Assembly: GCA_017886375.1 (NCBI GenBank) | Contig: JAGGNB010000096.1 | Location: 1 to 41,907, forward strand | Length of the DNA stretch: 41,907 nucleotides | Direction: 5' to 3' | From: Octadecabacter sp. | GTDB lineage: Bacteria > Pseudomonadota > Alphaproteobacteria > Rhodobacterales > Rhodobacteraceae | Shown here: one piece after another, positions 15,935 through 23,791 of the stretch | Layout of the letters: each line of letters begins with the position of its first letter | Numbering within the stretch: position 1 is the first letter of the stretch | Made by a program: the position numbers and the translations under genes | The notes under the pieces: generated by a model | The model's input: only the letters and a program-made list of their open reading frames with translations | Told to the model about the DNA's origin: nothing | The model's database searches: none

Positions 15935-16960
15935 ATGACAGCGGCGCTCATTTTCTTTGGTGCAATTGTGGCCGGCGTGATGTGCATTCTTGTGATCATC
16001 CGGCTGAGGCAGCCGCGCTTCGGGATTTTGCAGGGGGAAGGTCCAACGGACGGGTTGTGCAACGCGCGCCATGAAATCTCCGTTCTGGCGTGGAACATCG
16101 GCTACGGCGCCCTTGGGCAACAGGCAGATTTCTTCGTCGATCACGGCCAATCTGTGCGCGCGCTGCCGCGTAAAGACATTGCGAACTCCGCCAGCAGAAT
16201 CGCGGATATTTTGTCGGCAGGCGCATGGGATGTCATTTGCCTACAGGAAAACGCAGCGGCCGGGTTTCTGACACGCGCGGTGCCTGTTCGACGCATGATC
16301 GACCGCGCCCTTCCTGCCATGCGCCATTACTACTGGGCCGACCTCAAAACCGTGTTGCTGCCAAAACCGCTGCGGTTTGATCATGGCATGTCTACCTACA
16401 CAGCCCTAAAGGACACCGGTTGCGAAATACTGAAGCTGCCTCAAGATCGAAGGTATTACGGGCACTTCCTCAAGAAATTTTATGCGGGTCAACTCAGCAG
16501 ATACCCAATTGAGGGTAGCGACAAAAACTGGGTGATCATCAACATCCATCTCTCGCCTGCGGACCCAGGCGGAACCGTACGGAACGCGCAGCTTCAGGGT
16601 CTTATGGCAGTCGCACAGCGTGAGTTTGCACAGGGCAATTACGTGGTTCTTGGGGGCGACTGGAACCTGCGGATGTGCCAGACAGAATTCTCCCACACGA
16701 CCGATCAAGTGTCTCTGGAATGGTCAAGGAATTTTCCGCAAGGCAGCCTTCCTGCCGGATGGAGGATATTTTGCGACCCCGACACACCCACGGTGCGCAG
16801 CCTCGAGAAAGCTTATCAGGAAGGCCAAAACTACACGACAGTCATTGATGGGTTCATTGGCTCGCCAAACGTGGCATTGAAAAGCATCAAGACGACAGAT
16901 CTGCGGTTCGAGATCACAGATCACCACCCCGTCGAGGCCGTATTCATCGCGGATACCTAA
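15935..16960 (+). CDS. Endonuclease/exonuclease/phosphatase (EEP) fold protein, N-terminally anchored
   Basis: A 341-residue protein. Residues 2-23 are a hydrophobic anchor. The EEP/DNase I-like fold follows in order: VLAWNIGYG (metal-site Asn54), ICLQEN (Glu105), IINIHLSPAD, VLGGDWNLRM (Asp and Asn), and TDHHPVEA with the catalytic His near the C-terminus. The family includes DNases, sphingomyelinases and inositol phosphatases; an extracytoplasmic anchor beside a patatin gene makes a phospholipid or polyphosphate ester substrate more plausible than DNA, but this is not shown. The ATG follows the patatin stop by 38 bases without a strong Shine-Dalgarno. Confidence 0.8.
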   Translation: MTAALIFFGAIVAGVMCILVIIRLRQPRFGILQGEGPTDGLCNARHEISVLAWNIGYGALGQQADFFVDHGQSVRALPRKDIANSASRIADILSAGAWDVICLQENAAAGFLTRAVPVRRMIDRALPAMRHYYWADLKTVLLPKPLRFDHGMSTYTALKDTGCEILKLPQDRRYYGHFLKKFYAGQLSRYPIEGSDKNWVIINIHLSPADPGGTVRNAQLQGLMAVAQREFAQGNYVVLGGDWNLRMCQTEFSHTTDQVSLEWSRNFPQGSLPAGWRIFCDPDTPTVRSLEKAYQEGQNYTTVIDGFIGSPNVALKSIKTTDLRFEITDHHPVEAVFIADT

Positions 16961-17354
16961 ACACTCTGAAAAATGTCCAAATACTTTGGAGAACAGATTA
17001 CATCGTTTTGTGGGCATTTGCGGACCTGATCGGTGGAAAGTCGATTTTGGGAGTCACCTGACCAACTGGGTCGTAATTGGATCAAGTTTTCGGTCCTGAC
17101 CGCTGCGCGGCATGGGCCAATGCCGTCGCCCAGAACGATAGGATGAGTGGGAAACCAAACAGCTGCGCGACCGTCTGATGTATGTTGGCCCTATGTGTCA
17201 GGTCACATCCGTTGGATGAACAAATGCCTGCTTGGGCCCGCAATCTTGTGAATTGATGTTCGCTGTGCATTGCATGGGCTCACACACTGCGGACTTTCCC
17301 GACCTTCGATGCATTTGCGCCGATGGCAGCTTTTCCCTTCGCCAGCCTCACAGT
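16961..17354. other. Intergenic region with no supported gene
   Basis: The frames here are short and lack family motifs. A plus-strand fragment near 17075-17110 reads WIKFSVLTAAR, which faintly resembles tyrosine recombinase sequence, but no neighbouring motif supports it. No strong terminator was found. It separates a plus-strand pair from the minus-strand arsR operon, both ending toward it. Confidence 0.4.
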
Positions 17355-17822
17355 CTATCCAACAGACAGAACCGCAAACCCGCATTTGTCTGTTAGGGTG
17401 TCGGACACTGACGCCCCAAGTAGACGCTGGACAATATTGGACTTACGCCTGCGGATCACAACAAGGTCTGCGCCTTGTGTCCTTGCGGCATCGCAGATGG
17501 CAGACGCTGGTTCTCCGGCCCCCACAAGCCGGGCAGCTTTCTTAATCCCTATATCCGCCGCGACTGATACGGCCTGGAACAGGCACGCCTCGACGTTGTT
17601 TGCGATGCTTGGTGACATGGGGCCAATCACGCCTTCAATTCGAGCGTAATCTTCAAATCCTTTGCTGTACTCAGGCTCGTCGCCAAGCGCGAGAAAACTC
17701 AGTTTTGCTCCTAGGCTTTTGGCCAGATGAGCAGCCCTTTCTGCCGCCCGGCACGCCTCGTCGGACCCATCTACCCAACACAGGATATGGCCGAAAGGTA
17801 TGGCGGATATCGGGGCGCTCAT
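17355..17822 (-). CDS. Universal stress protein (UspA family)
   Basis: A 155-residue single-domain USP, within the usual 140-160 range. It opens FGHILCWVDGSDEACRAAERA, the typical first strand and helix; the end has ADLVVIRRRKSNIVQRLLGASVSDTLTDKCGFAVLSVG, which corresponds to the usual G-2x-G-9x-G(S/T) region but lacks the full ATP-binding glycines (here RRRKSN). It may therefore be a non-ATP-binding type. The ATG at 17822 overlaps the permease stop (ATGA); an upstream ATG at 17834 is also in frame. Being the last gene of an arsR-led operon suggests it responds to the same metal or metalloid stress. Confidence 0.85.
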   Translation of the reverse strand: MSAPISAIPFGHILCWVDGSDEACRAAERAAHLAKSLGAKLSFLALGDEPEYSKGFEDYARIEGVIGPMSPSIANNVEACLFQAVSVAADIGIKKAARLVGAGEPASAICDAARTQGADLVVIRRRKSNIVQRLLGASVSDTLTDKCGFAVLSVG

Positions 17823-18871
17823 GCTCCGATCCATGCTTGGAACAACAGACCGCTCACCAGCGACCCTGACAGTGCAAGAGAGACGTACAGAAAGAAGACC
17901 GACCGCTTGGCAAGAACCCAGACAGCAATTGCTGCTGGAAGGGACGTGACACCACCTGCAACGAGGAATGCAAGGCCTGCGCCGGGTGCCATGCCCTGCT
18001 CGACCAATCCAGAGACAAGCGGTAGCGCCGCGTAGCCATTCAGATAGGCTGGCACGCCAACCAGTGTGGCGGTCAGGATCGAACCGATGCCTTCGCCTCC
18101 GACTGCTTGCGCGACGAGATCTGCTGGTACAAAGGCAACCATCAGCGACTCCAGCACAAAGGCCAGAGTCAGCCATTTTGCTAGGAATAGCGAAGTGCTG
18201 ATTGCTTCACGACCAAATTTTGCGCGACGATCCGCGTCATGCCAGAACTTCCACACAGGCGGTTTTGGATCACGTACGCTGGACGCCCCGCATCCGCCAT
18301 TGCCAACGCCTTCGCGCAGCGGGTCAGCGAATGCCCCGGACCGAGTGAGCGCGAGTGTAATATAGCCCCCGGCAACACCCAGCCCGATGGCCGCTATTGT
18401 TTTCGCAACCGCGAACTCAAGTCCAAGCACACCCGCGGTCAGCGCGAACATGGACGGGTCAATTACGGGCGAGGCTAGCCAAAAGGCCATGACCGCTGAC
18501 AAGGGTACGCCCATAACGAGCAATGCAGCGATAAGCGGGATTACCCCACAGGAGCAGAAAGGCGACAACCCGCCAAAGGCGGCAGCCACGAGGATCATCA
18601 CAATTGGCGCACCCGTGAAGGCCCGCGCAATCAGGCCATCGGCTCCCGTTGCACTCGCATAAGCGGCGAGGCCGATAGACAACAAGAGATAGGGAGCTGT
18701 CTCGAGAAGCGCTTGCGCAGCGAAGTGAAGACTCGCCATGCCTTGTGCCGGATCAAAAACTGTTACGAGGGTGAGGATGGCGGCGGTCGCGAGCCAGACG
18801 CGATAGTCTGACCATAGACGGCGAGCAAATGCCGTTCTGCGACCGGGAGCGGATTGGATGGCATCAGTCAT
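17819..18871 (-). CDS. Permease of the ArsP/DUF318 (YraQ-like) family
   Basis: A 350-residue membrane protein with about eight to ten helices. The family's conserved Cys motif is visible in GGLSPFCSCGVIPLIAALL, followed by PLSAVMAFWLASPVIDPSMF; the second half repeats with GVPAYLNGYAALPLVSGLVEQGM and GGVTSLPAAIAVW. Members include ArsP, which exports trivalent organoarsenicals, and SO_0444-type transporters linked to copper, zinc or arsenic. The hydrophilic central loop holds GNGGCGASS. It lies 55 bases after the ArsR gene on the same strand, which supports metal- or metalloid-induced expression. The exact substrate is open. Confidence 0.85.
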   Translation of the reverse strand: MTDAIQSAPGRRTAFARRLWSDYRVWLATAAILTLVTVFDPAQGMASLHFAAQALLETAPYLLLSIGLAAYASATGADGLIARAFTGAPIVMILVAAAFGGLSPFCSCGVIPLIAALLVMGVPLSAVMAFWLASPVIDPSMFALTAGVLGLEFAVAKTIAAIGLGVAGGYITLALTRSGAFADPLREGVGNGGCGASSVRDPKPPVWKFWHDADRRAKFGREAISTSLFLAKWLTLAFVLESLMVAFVPADLVAQAVGGEGIGSILTATLVGVPAYLNGYAALPLVSGLVEQGMAPGAGLAFLVAGGVTSLPAAIAVWVLAKRSVFFLYVSLALSGSLVSGLLFQAWIGA

Positions 18872-18926
18872 TTCGGTATATCCAGTTTTATAGTTATGTT
18901 TTCACGAAAAAAAGCCGGGACAATCA

Positions 18927-19241
18927 TCATGCTGCATCCTCTCGGATGAGGGCGACCCCCTGACAACATTCAGCCGTCAGGAAAGTCAGGGCGGCATCAA
19001 CAGCTTTAAAATCGGCGCGGTTTACCACTTCCCGTCCTCTACGCTCTTGCGTAACGAGTCCGGCCGAAACGAGCGTGCGTAAGTGGTGCGACAGCGTCGA
19101 AAGCGCCAACTCGGTGTGTGCTGCGATGTCGCCTACGATTAGACCGTCATCGCCCGCCCGCACCAAAAGGCGGAAGACGTCAAGGCGGGCTTCATGTCCT
19201 AGTGCGGCAAGCGCGCGAGCAGTTGTGGTAGTATTCTTCAT
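18927..19241 (-). CDS. ArsR/SmtB-family metalloregulator
   Basis: A 104-residue winged-helix repressor. The HTH is clear: ARALAALGHEARLDVFRLLVRAG, then GDIAAHTELALSTLSHHLRTLVSAGLVTQERRGREVVNRAD. There is no CxCxxC motif in the recognition helix region as in classical ArsR; instead a C-terminal Cys pair ECCQG may form the sensing site, as in some alphaproteobacterial ArsR types. Derepression would be caused by a thiophilic metal or metalloid. It heads a three-gene operon with the ArsP-type permease and a universal stress protein. No arsC or arsB is nearby. Confidence 0.88.
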   Translation of the reverse strand: MKNTTTTARALAALGHEARLDVFRLLVRAGDDGLIVGDIAAHTELALSTLSHHLRTLVSAGLVTQERRGREVVNRADFKAVDAALTFLTAECCQGVALIREDAA

Positions 19242-19245
19242 AAGA

Positions 19246-19259
19246 CCTATATAACTAGG
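19246..19259. promoter_or_regulatory. Candidate ArsR operator
   Basis: CCTATATAACTAGG is an imperfect inverted repeat (CCTA...TAGG with AT-rich centre) starting five bases upstream of the arsR ATG. ArsR proteins usually bind such AT-rich repeats overlapping their own promoter. A similar AT-rich stretch is present between arsR and the permease gene. Confidence 0.4.
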
Positions 19260-19526
19260 AAAGTGGTTTTATTCAAGAAAAAGTTTTATATTTTCAACAT
19301 AGCCGCCATTCATGCAAACCGAAGCATTAATCATTGTGGGTTTTTTCCTCTTTCGCTGCACGGACCGCGAAAGGCTAGTTTGGGATCAGTCGACATTCGC
19401 TGCGCTGCGCCCGAACTCACACTAGGCGGACAAAGTTGACGTAGGATGATCCCACTGCGTAACGTTGCAGGTGTGCCTCCTTACAGCACCATGGGGTCAG
19501 AGAAGATGGGTATGGGGGAACGTCTT

Positions 19527-20318
19527 ATGTCATTTCAACTCTCCGGTAGCGCACCAGAAATATATGAAAATACTATGGTGCCGCTGTGGTTTGGACGTTG
19601 GGCCGAAACCCTTTTGACTTCCGTTTCCTTGAAAACCGGCGAAACGGTTCTTGACGTTGCTTGCGGTACTGGCGTCACCACTCGGATTGCCAGACGGGAT
19701 GTCGGCAGAGACGGACGTGTGACTGGCTTGGATATCAACGCAGCCATGCTTGCGAAAGCACGTGAACTGGCCGCCGACATGGATATCATTTGGATGGAAA
19801 GCGATGTCATTGAGACAGGATTGCCAGACGACAGTTTCAACGCCGTCATATCCCAGCATGGCTACCACTACTTTCCTGATCAACCTGCTGCTTTAAAAGA
19901 GTTCTACCGCGTGCTTGCCCCGTCGGGCCGCATCGCAATGTCGATATGGGATGGCCACAGTGCCTACACCAAAGCCCTCTGCGCAGCTGTCGAAAAATTC
20001 ATCTCGCCTGAGATTGCGAAGAAGCAACGCGGCCAGAGAGAAACGCCGTCAGCAGATAGGTTGATCGCGAGTGTTTCCGAAGCCGGATTTCGCAATGTTA
20101 ATGTGGCTCGTCAGCAATTGTTGATCAAAGTCCCCTTGGCCACAAAATTCGTCCCGTTGCACCTCGGATCGATGCCAATAGCCAACGCTTTTCAAAGCCT
20201 TCCTGATGAAGAAAAAGAAGCACTTATTGCTGACGTCGCCGATACATTAAGAGGATTAGTCGTCGGTGATCAGATTGTTTACTCGGATGCCGTTAATGTT
20301 GTGACAGGGTGGAAATAG
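19527..20318 (+). CDS. Class I SAM-dependent methyltransferase
   Basis: A 263-residue protein with the Rossmann-type SAM-binding core: motif I VLDVACGTGVTTRIA, the acidic end of strand 2 in VTGLDINAAML, WMESDVIETGLPDDSFNAVISQ (motifs around strands 3-4) and FYRVLAPSGRIAMSIWD. The UbiE/Methyltransf_11 type of domain is likely; the acceptor is unknown. Start 19527 was chosen because GGGGGAA lies seven bases upstream; ATGs at 19491 and 19506 are in frame. The gene is divergent from arsR, with 285 bases between. Its stop codon abuts a metallophosphatase gene remnant on the other strand. Confidence 0.8.
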   Translation: MSFQLSGSAPEIYENTMVPLWFGRWAETLLTSVSLKTGETVLDVACGTGVTTRIARRDVGRDGRVTGLDINAAMLAKARELAADMDIIWMESDVIETGLPDDSFNAVISQHGYHYFPDQPAALKEFYRVLAPSGRIAMSIWDGHSAYTKALCAAVEKFISPEIAKKQRGQRETPSADRLIASVSEAGFRNVNVARQQLLIKVPLATKFVPLHLGSMPIANAFQSLPDEEKEALIADVADTLRGLVVGDQIVYSDAVNVVTGWK

Positions 20319-20490
20319 GCAGAACGTGTCGCTCATCGGCCAGTACCAGTTTCTTACCGCGCATCGCAAGATCGACAGATCGGATGGATTGAGGGCCGCG
20401 ATCGATTAGGTCGCCAAGAAACGCTAAATGTCGGGTGGGTGTGCCCTTGGGCGTGAGAGCAATCGCATGCAATGCCTGAGCCTTCTTTAG
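20317..20490 (-). pseudogene. Remnant of a calcineurin-like metallophosphatase gene
   Basis: Reading the minus strand from 20490, about 58 residues are recognisable without a start codon: LHAIALTPKGTPTRHLAFLG, DLIDRGPQSIRSVDLAMRGK, ADERHVLP. GDLIDRGPxS is the second metal-binding motif of PPP-type and related metallophosphoesterases, and RHVLP normally leads into GNHE. The similarity stops exactly there, at the methyltransferase stop codon. The N-terminal DxH motif is also missing, and a TGA lies directly upstream in frame. It is a two-sided truncation, so not functional. Confidence 0.7.
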
Positions 20491-20566
20491 TCATAAGTCG
20501 GTAGGATCAACAGCACGACAAAGCCCGAGTCGAAATCGCCACACTTTCACCGAAATCATTCACCAT

Positions 20567-20597
20567 ACGGGTCGCCAAGTGGCGGCCCGTTGTTTTA
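20567..20597 (+). terminator. Rho-independent terminator-like hairpin
   Basis: ACGGGTCGCC-AAGT-GGCGGCCCGT forms a 10-bp stem with one G-U pair and a tetraloop, followed by TGTTTTA. It faces rightward, 250 bases after the methyltransferase and 35 bases before the next ATG. It either ends the methyltransferase transcript or a short unknown RNA. Confidence 0.6.
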
Positions 20598-20631
20598 TAG
20601 GGTTCGCAGGACTGATAGGTTGGTGGAAAAG

Positions 20632-21543
20632 ATGCGTTTAATTGCAATGATGTGTGCAGGACTTATGGCTGCAAGCCCTGCAACGGCCCAAGATCGCGAA
20701 ACTTTGGGTTTCGGGCGCATTTTCAACAATGACTACTTCGGCGACACCCAAGACCGTTGGCGGTCCGGTTCGTATGCCTATTCTATCGTGCGTGGACCCG
20801 AATGGCAGGGGCGGGCGCCAACAGCACTAGGATCGGTTCTGGAATACCGTCTTCGATCCGAAATCATTGCGCCATCAAATCTGAACGGAAGCGGTTCCAA
20901 CGACCGTGCCTACGTTGGCGCGGTGTCGGCGGGTCTGCACACGCACTTCTCCCGCGGCGGTGTGGACCTCTCGACAGGCGTTGATCTTGTTGCCATTGGG
21001 CCACAGACGGGGTTGGTGGATTTGCAGGATTGGTTCCACAATATTGTCAGTAAGCCGACCATCTCAAACGGGGTGATTGCCAATCAAGTTGGCGACTCTT
21101 TTTACCCGACGGCGTTGGCTCAAGTTTCCTACCCTGTTCGCCTTAGCGAAAACGCGTCCCTGCGCCCCTTTGTCGAGGCCCAGTACGGGGTAGAGGATTT
21201 CGTCCGCGTCGGGGCGGATATTGTCATCGGCGAAATTATGCAAAACGACCTGTGGTTGCGGGATAGCCCGACCGGACAACTATATGCAGGGGTCGAAGGC
21301 GGTCAGCCTGGCGCCGGATTTATCATCGGGGCGGACTATGCGGTCATCGGTGACAGCGCGTATTTCCCAGCAAGTTTTGGCACCGTAGCACAAGACGAAC
21401 GGTTCCGTGCGCGTGCAGGTATGCACTGGCGTCTTGGTGACAACATTTCCTACTTCTATGGCGTCACCTATCTGAGCGAAGAATACGTCGGACAACCTCA
21501 GGGTCAGATCGTTGGATCCCTGAAGTTGAATTTCAGCTTCTGA
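20632..21543 (+). CDS. LpxR-type lipid A deacylase family outer-membrane protein
   Basis: A 303-residue protein. It starts with a signal peptide (MRLIAMMCAGLMAASPATAQ, cleavage after residue 20). The LpxR/DUF2219 opening follows: GFGRIFNNDYFGDTQDRWRSGSY with the conserved Asn/Asp pair and RW. The rest alternates polar and aromatic residues as in a 12-strand beta-barrel and ends in a typical outer-membrane sequence (GSLKLNFSF, C-terminal Phe). LpxR in enteric bacteria removes the 3'-acyloxyacyl chain of lipid A. Whether this relative has that activity is unproven. GGTGG lies just before the ATG at 20632, which was preferred over an upstream codon at 20590. Confidence 0.82.
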   Translation: MRLIAMMCAGLMAASPATAQDRETLGFGRIFNNDYFGDTQDRWRSGSYAYSIVRGPEWQGRAPTALGSVLEYRLRSEIIAPSNLNGSGSNDRAYVGAVSAGLHTHFSRGGVDLSTGVDLVAIGPQTGLVDLQDWFHNIVSKPTISNGVIANQVGDSFYPTALAQVSYPVRLSENASLRPFVEAQYGVEDFVRVGADIVIGEIMQNDLWLRDSPTGQLYAGVEGGQPGAGFIIGADYAVIGDSAYFPASFGTVAQDERFRARAGMHWRLGDNISYFYGVTYLSEEYVGQPQGQIVGSLKLNFSF

Positions 21544-21658
21544 ATAAATAGTTAGCGTCCGACCTTAAAGTAACTTGATCGGCGTGAATCCGCTCTTTAT
21601 TGTTTTTGTCAGAACCCTGCACACAGAGGCGGGGCAAAGACAGAGGCAGATAACAGGT

Positions 21659-22723
21659 ATGAAAACGGGCTTTCATGGCACGTTCGTCATTTCCTGGTCG
21701 CAGACGGAACTTGATGGGTTCTGGTCCGCTCCGCTTGAAAACTTGCGGGTGGGCACGGCTTGGGGCTGGACGGGCGAAGCGGTCAGGGTTGATGGACCCG
21801 CGGGAATTTTACCATTGGGCACTGCAGTGGGCGAGGCGGACATCCGCAAGCGCGCGGCGATGTCTGTGCGGCGGTTGTTGAAAGCCGTAGAAACGAAAAC
21901 TACGCGGTTGGATCTTGTCGAATTCGAAGACCAAGCATTCGATCAATCTTTTACAGTGACAGACGGGCGCGACACATGGACTGTGACGCTGATCGATGGC
22001 GCGACGCCATCGGCGCGGCTGTGCATGTTCGTCGGTGAAATCCCTCCGCGCGCGACGGACCTCTGGATCGTGAACCACACGGTTGACCTGAATTCACGTG
22101 ATCAGAATCTCGACCCCGCGGGTGGTGTGATTTGTTTCACTCCCGGCACAATGATCCGCACGGGCGATGGTGTGATGCGGGTCGAAGACATCAATGAGGG
22201 CACGAAAGTTCAAACCAAGGACAACGGCTGTCAGGAAGTTTTGTGGACAGGGTCGCGGCGCGTCACCGGTGCGCGGCTCTATGCGACACCGCATCTGTGC
22301 CCGATCCGCCTGCGGGCCGGTTCATTGGATAATGATGTACCCGACGCCGGCCTGCTTGTCAGTCCGGATCACCGTGTGATGGTCAGGGGCGCGCGGGCGC
22401 AGGCGTTGTTCAACACCGACGAAGTTCTGGTCACGGCGCGTGATTTGGTGAACGACACGTCAATATACGTCGATCGCTCCATGCGCGAAGTCCATTATAT
22501 CCACATGCTTTTGCCAAGCCATGAGGTCGTTTTCGCCAATGGCGTCGAAAGCGAGAGTTTTCATCCAGCAAGCGCTGGTCTGGACCACCTCGGCGACAGC
22601 GACCGCGCACGGCTGTTTGCAAAAGTGCCTGACATCCAAGCCGACGTAAATTCGTACGGTGCCTATGCCCGCCGCGTTGTGTCCGCATCCGAGGCCGCAA
22701 TCCTGCGCTATGATGCCGCCTGA
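21659..22723 (+). CDS. Hint-domain protein (Rhodobacterales type)
   Basis: A 354-residue protein. The first ~155 residues are an all-beta domain of no named function. The Hint (hedgehog/intein) domain starts at Cys159 in VICFTPGTMIRTGDGVMRVEDI, continues with VQTKDNGCQEVLWTGSRRV, and has the block-B-like VSPDHRVMVRG (Asp237-His238). The typical intein C-terminal His-Asn is absent and about 110 residues follow, so splicing is unlikely; self-cleavage at the Cys is possible. Many Rhodobacterales genomes carry several such proteins, often in surface or secreted proteins. No signal peptide is seen here. ATG 21659 has GAGG upstream; a TTG-type start at 21575 is possible. Confidence 0.82.
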   Translation: MKTGFHGTFVISWSQTELDGFWSAPLENLRVGTAWGWTGEAVRVDGPAGILPLGTAVGEADIRKRAAMSVRRLLKAVETKTTRLDLVEFEDQAFDQSFTVTDGRDTWTVTLIDGATPSARLCMFVGEIPPRATDLWIVNHTVDLNSRDQNLDPAGGVICFTPGTMIRTGDGVMRVEDINEGTKVQTKDNGCQEVLWTGSRRVTGARLYATPHLCPIRLRAGSLDNDVPDAGLLVSPDHRVMVRGARAQALFNTDEVLVTARDLVNDTSIYVDRSMREVHYIHMLLPSHEVVFANGVESESFHPASAGLDHLGDSDRARLFAKVPDIQADVNSYGAYARRVVSASEAAILRYDAA

Positions 22724-23028
22724 CCTGATCTGACGGCATGTGAGACATCATCCGGAGCCTCCGGCGGGGATATTTTCGAGACAAAGGCAGGACCAAGCAC
22801 CTGTGTGTGTTGACAGGTCCCAGACTCGCGCGTAATGCAGCCTTTCAATTGGTGTTGGTGGTTCCCGCAAGGGAGTGCCTGTCGGGGGTTCGCCCCAAAG
22901 GACAACGCCCTTCACTTGCTGCATATGCGGACTGTCTGACAGGCGTATGTGCGGTGGACGCGTTTCTCAACCCGAGCCATGTGGCGAGGATAAGTTGAGG
23001 AAGCATAAAAAGAGTAAGGAGATCAGCC
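22724..23028. other. Intergenic region upstream of rpsD
   Basis: The first part carries one copy of a short dispersed repeat (22757-22790). A consensus -35, TTGACA, lies at 22810-22815; 17 bases further is only a poor -10 (TAATGC), so the promoter call is weak. The following 190 bases contain short GC hairpins and would form a long 5' leader of rpsD. No ORF is supported. AAGGAG before the GTG at 23029 is the rpsD ribosome binding site. Confidence 0.45.
22757..22790 (+). repeat. 34-base dispersed repeat, copy 1
   Basis: The stretch begins GCCTCCGGCGGGGATATTTT and ends GAGACAAAGGCAG. It differs from the copy at 31450-31483 by one base. CCTCCGGCGG is a small palindrome-like core. Similar motifs are common downstream of genes in Rhodobacteraceae; here it follows the Hint gene stop by 33 bases. 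Confidence 0.8.
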
Positions 23029-23649
23029 GTGACCAAACGCACGTCTGCCAAGTATAAAATTGACCGCCGGATGGGTGAAAACATCTGGGGTCGTCCGAAA
23101 TCCCCCGTCAACCGTCGTGAATACGGCCCCGGCCAGCACGGTCAGCGTCGTAAGGGCAAATTGTCCGACTTCGGTATGCAGCTGCGCGCCAAGCAGAAGC
23201 TTAAGGGCTATTACGGCGACCTGACGGAAAAGCAATTCCGCAAGATCTTTACCGAAGCTGAACGTGTCAAAGGCGACACCGGTGAAAACCTGATCGGTTT
23301 GCTTGAGCGTCGTCTGGACGCTGTTGTGTACCGTGCCAAGTTCGTGCCGACTGTTTTCGCAGCGCGCCAGTTCGTAAACCACGGCCACGTCACAGTGAAC
23401 GGCAAGAAGGTTAACATCCCGTCTTACCGCGTCAAAGAAGGCGACATCATCGAAGTACGTGACAGTTCCAAGCAGAATGTGGCTGTCCTTGACGCCATCG
23501 GCTTGGCGGAACGCGATGTCCCCGATTACATGGATGTCGATCATTCCAAGATGTCGGCAACGTTCGTGCGCACACCTGGTCTTGGCGATGTGCCATATCC
23601 AGTGATGATGGAACCGAACCTCGTGATCGAATATTACGCTCAGAACTAA
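23029..23649 (+). CDS. rpsD: 30S ribosomal protein S4
   Basis: A 206-residue primary 16S rRNA-binding protein. The start is GTG with TAAGGAG nine bases upstream. Features in order: [38 protein letters not shown], and the S4 RNA-binding domain with [41 protein letters not shown]. It nucleates assembly of the small subunit body and, in some bacteria, represses its own mRNA. It is monocistronic here with a strong terminator directly after. The alphaproteobacterial type lacks a zinc-binding Cys cluster, as seen. Confidence 0.98.
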   Translation: MTKRTSAKYKIDRRMGENIWGRPKSPVNRREYGPGQHGQRRKGKLSDFGMQLRAKQKLKGYYGDLTEKQFRKIFTEAERVKGDTGENLIGLLERRLDAVVYRAKFVPTVFAARQFVNHGHVTVNGKKVNIPSYRVKEGDIIEVRDSSKQNVAVLDAIGLAERDVPDYMDVDHSKMSATFVRTPGLGDVPYPVMMEPNLVIEYYAQN

Positions 23650-23673
23650 TCGTTCTCTGAGCTTAGTTTTGGA

Positions 23674-23704
23674 AAGCCGCCCCGGTCTGGGGCGGCTTTT
23701 TTCG
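23674..23704 (+). terminator. Rho-independent terminator of rpsD
   Basis: AAGCCGCCCC-GGTCT-GGGGCGGCTT is a 10-bp perfect stem followed by TTTTTT. It begins 25 bases after the rpsD stop. Confidence 0.92.
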
Positions 23705-23791
23705 TTTGAGGCATGGGGCCGCGCGGCTTGACGTCTGGTCTTGGCCGCAACGCCGCATTAGAAGGACACAGACGCTTAAAGGATTGAGATC

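Noticed and set aside
17075-17115. Possible tyrosine recombinase remnant (WIKFSVLTAAR)
   Set aside because: Only a few residues resemble the family, with no further motif before or after; chance is likely.
21659-22723. Active intein
   Set aside because: The C-terminal His-Asn and the following Cys/Ser/Thr splice site are not seen, and the host protein is not a known intein target.
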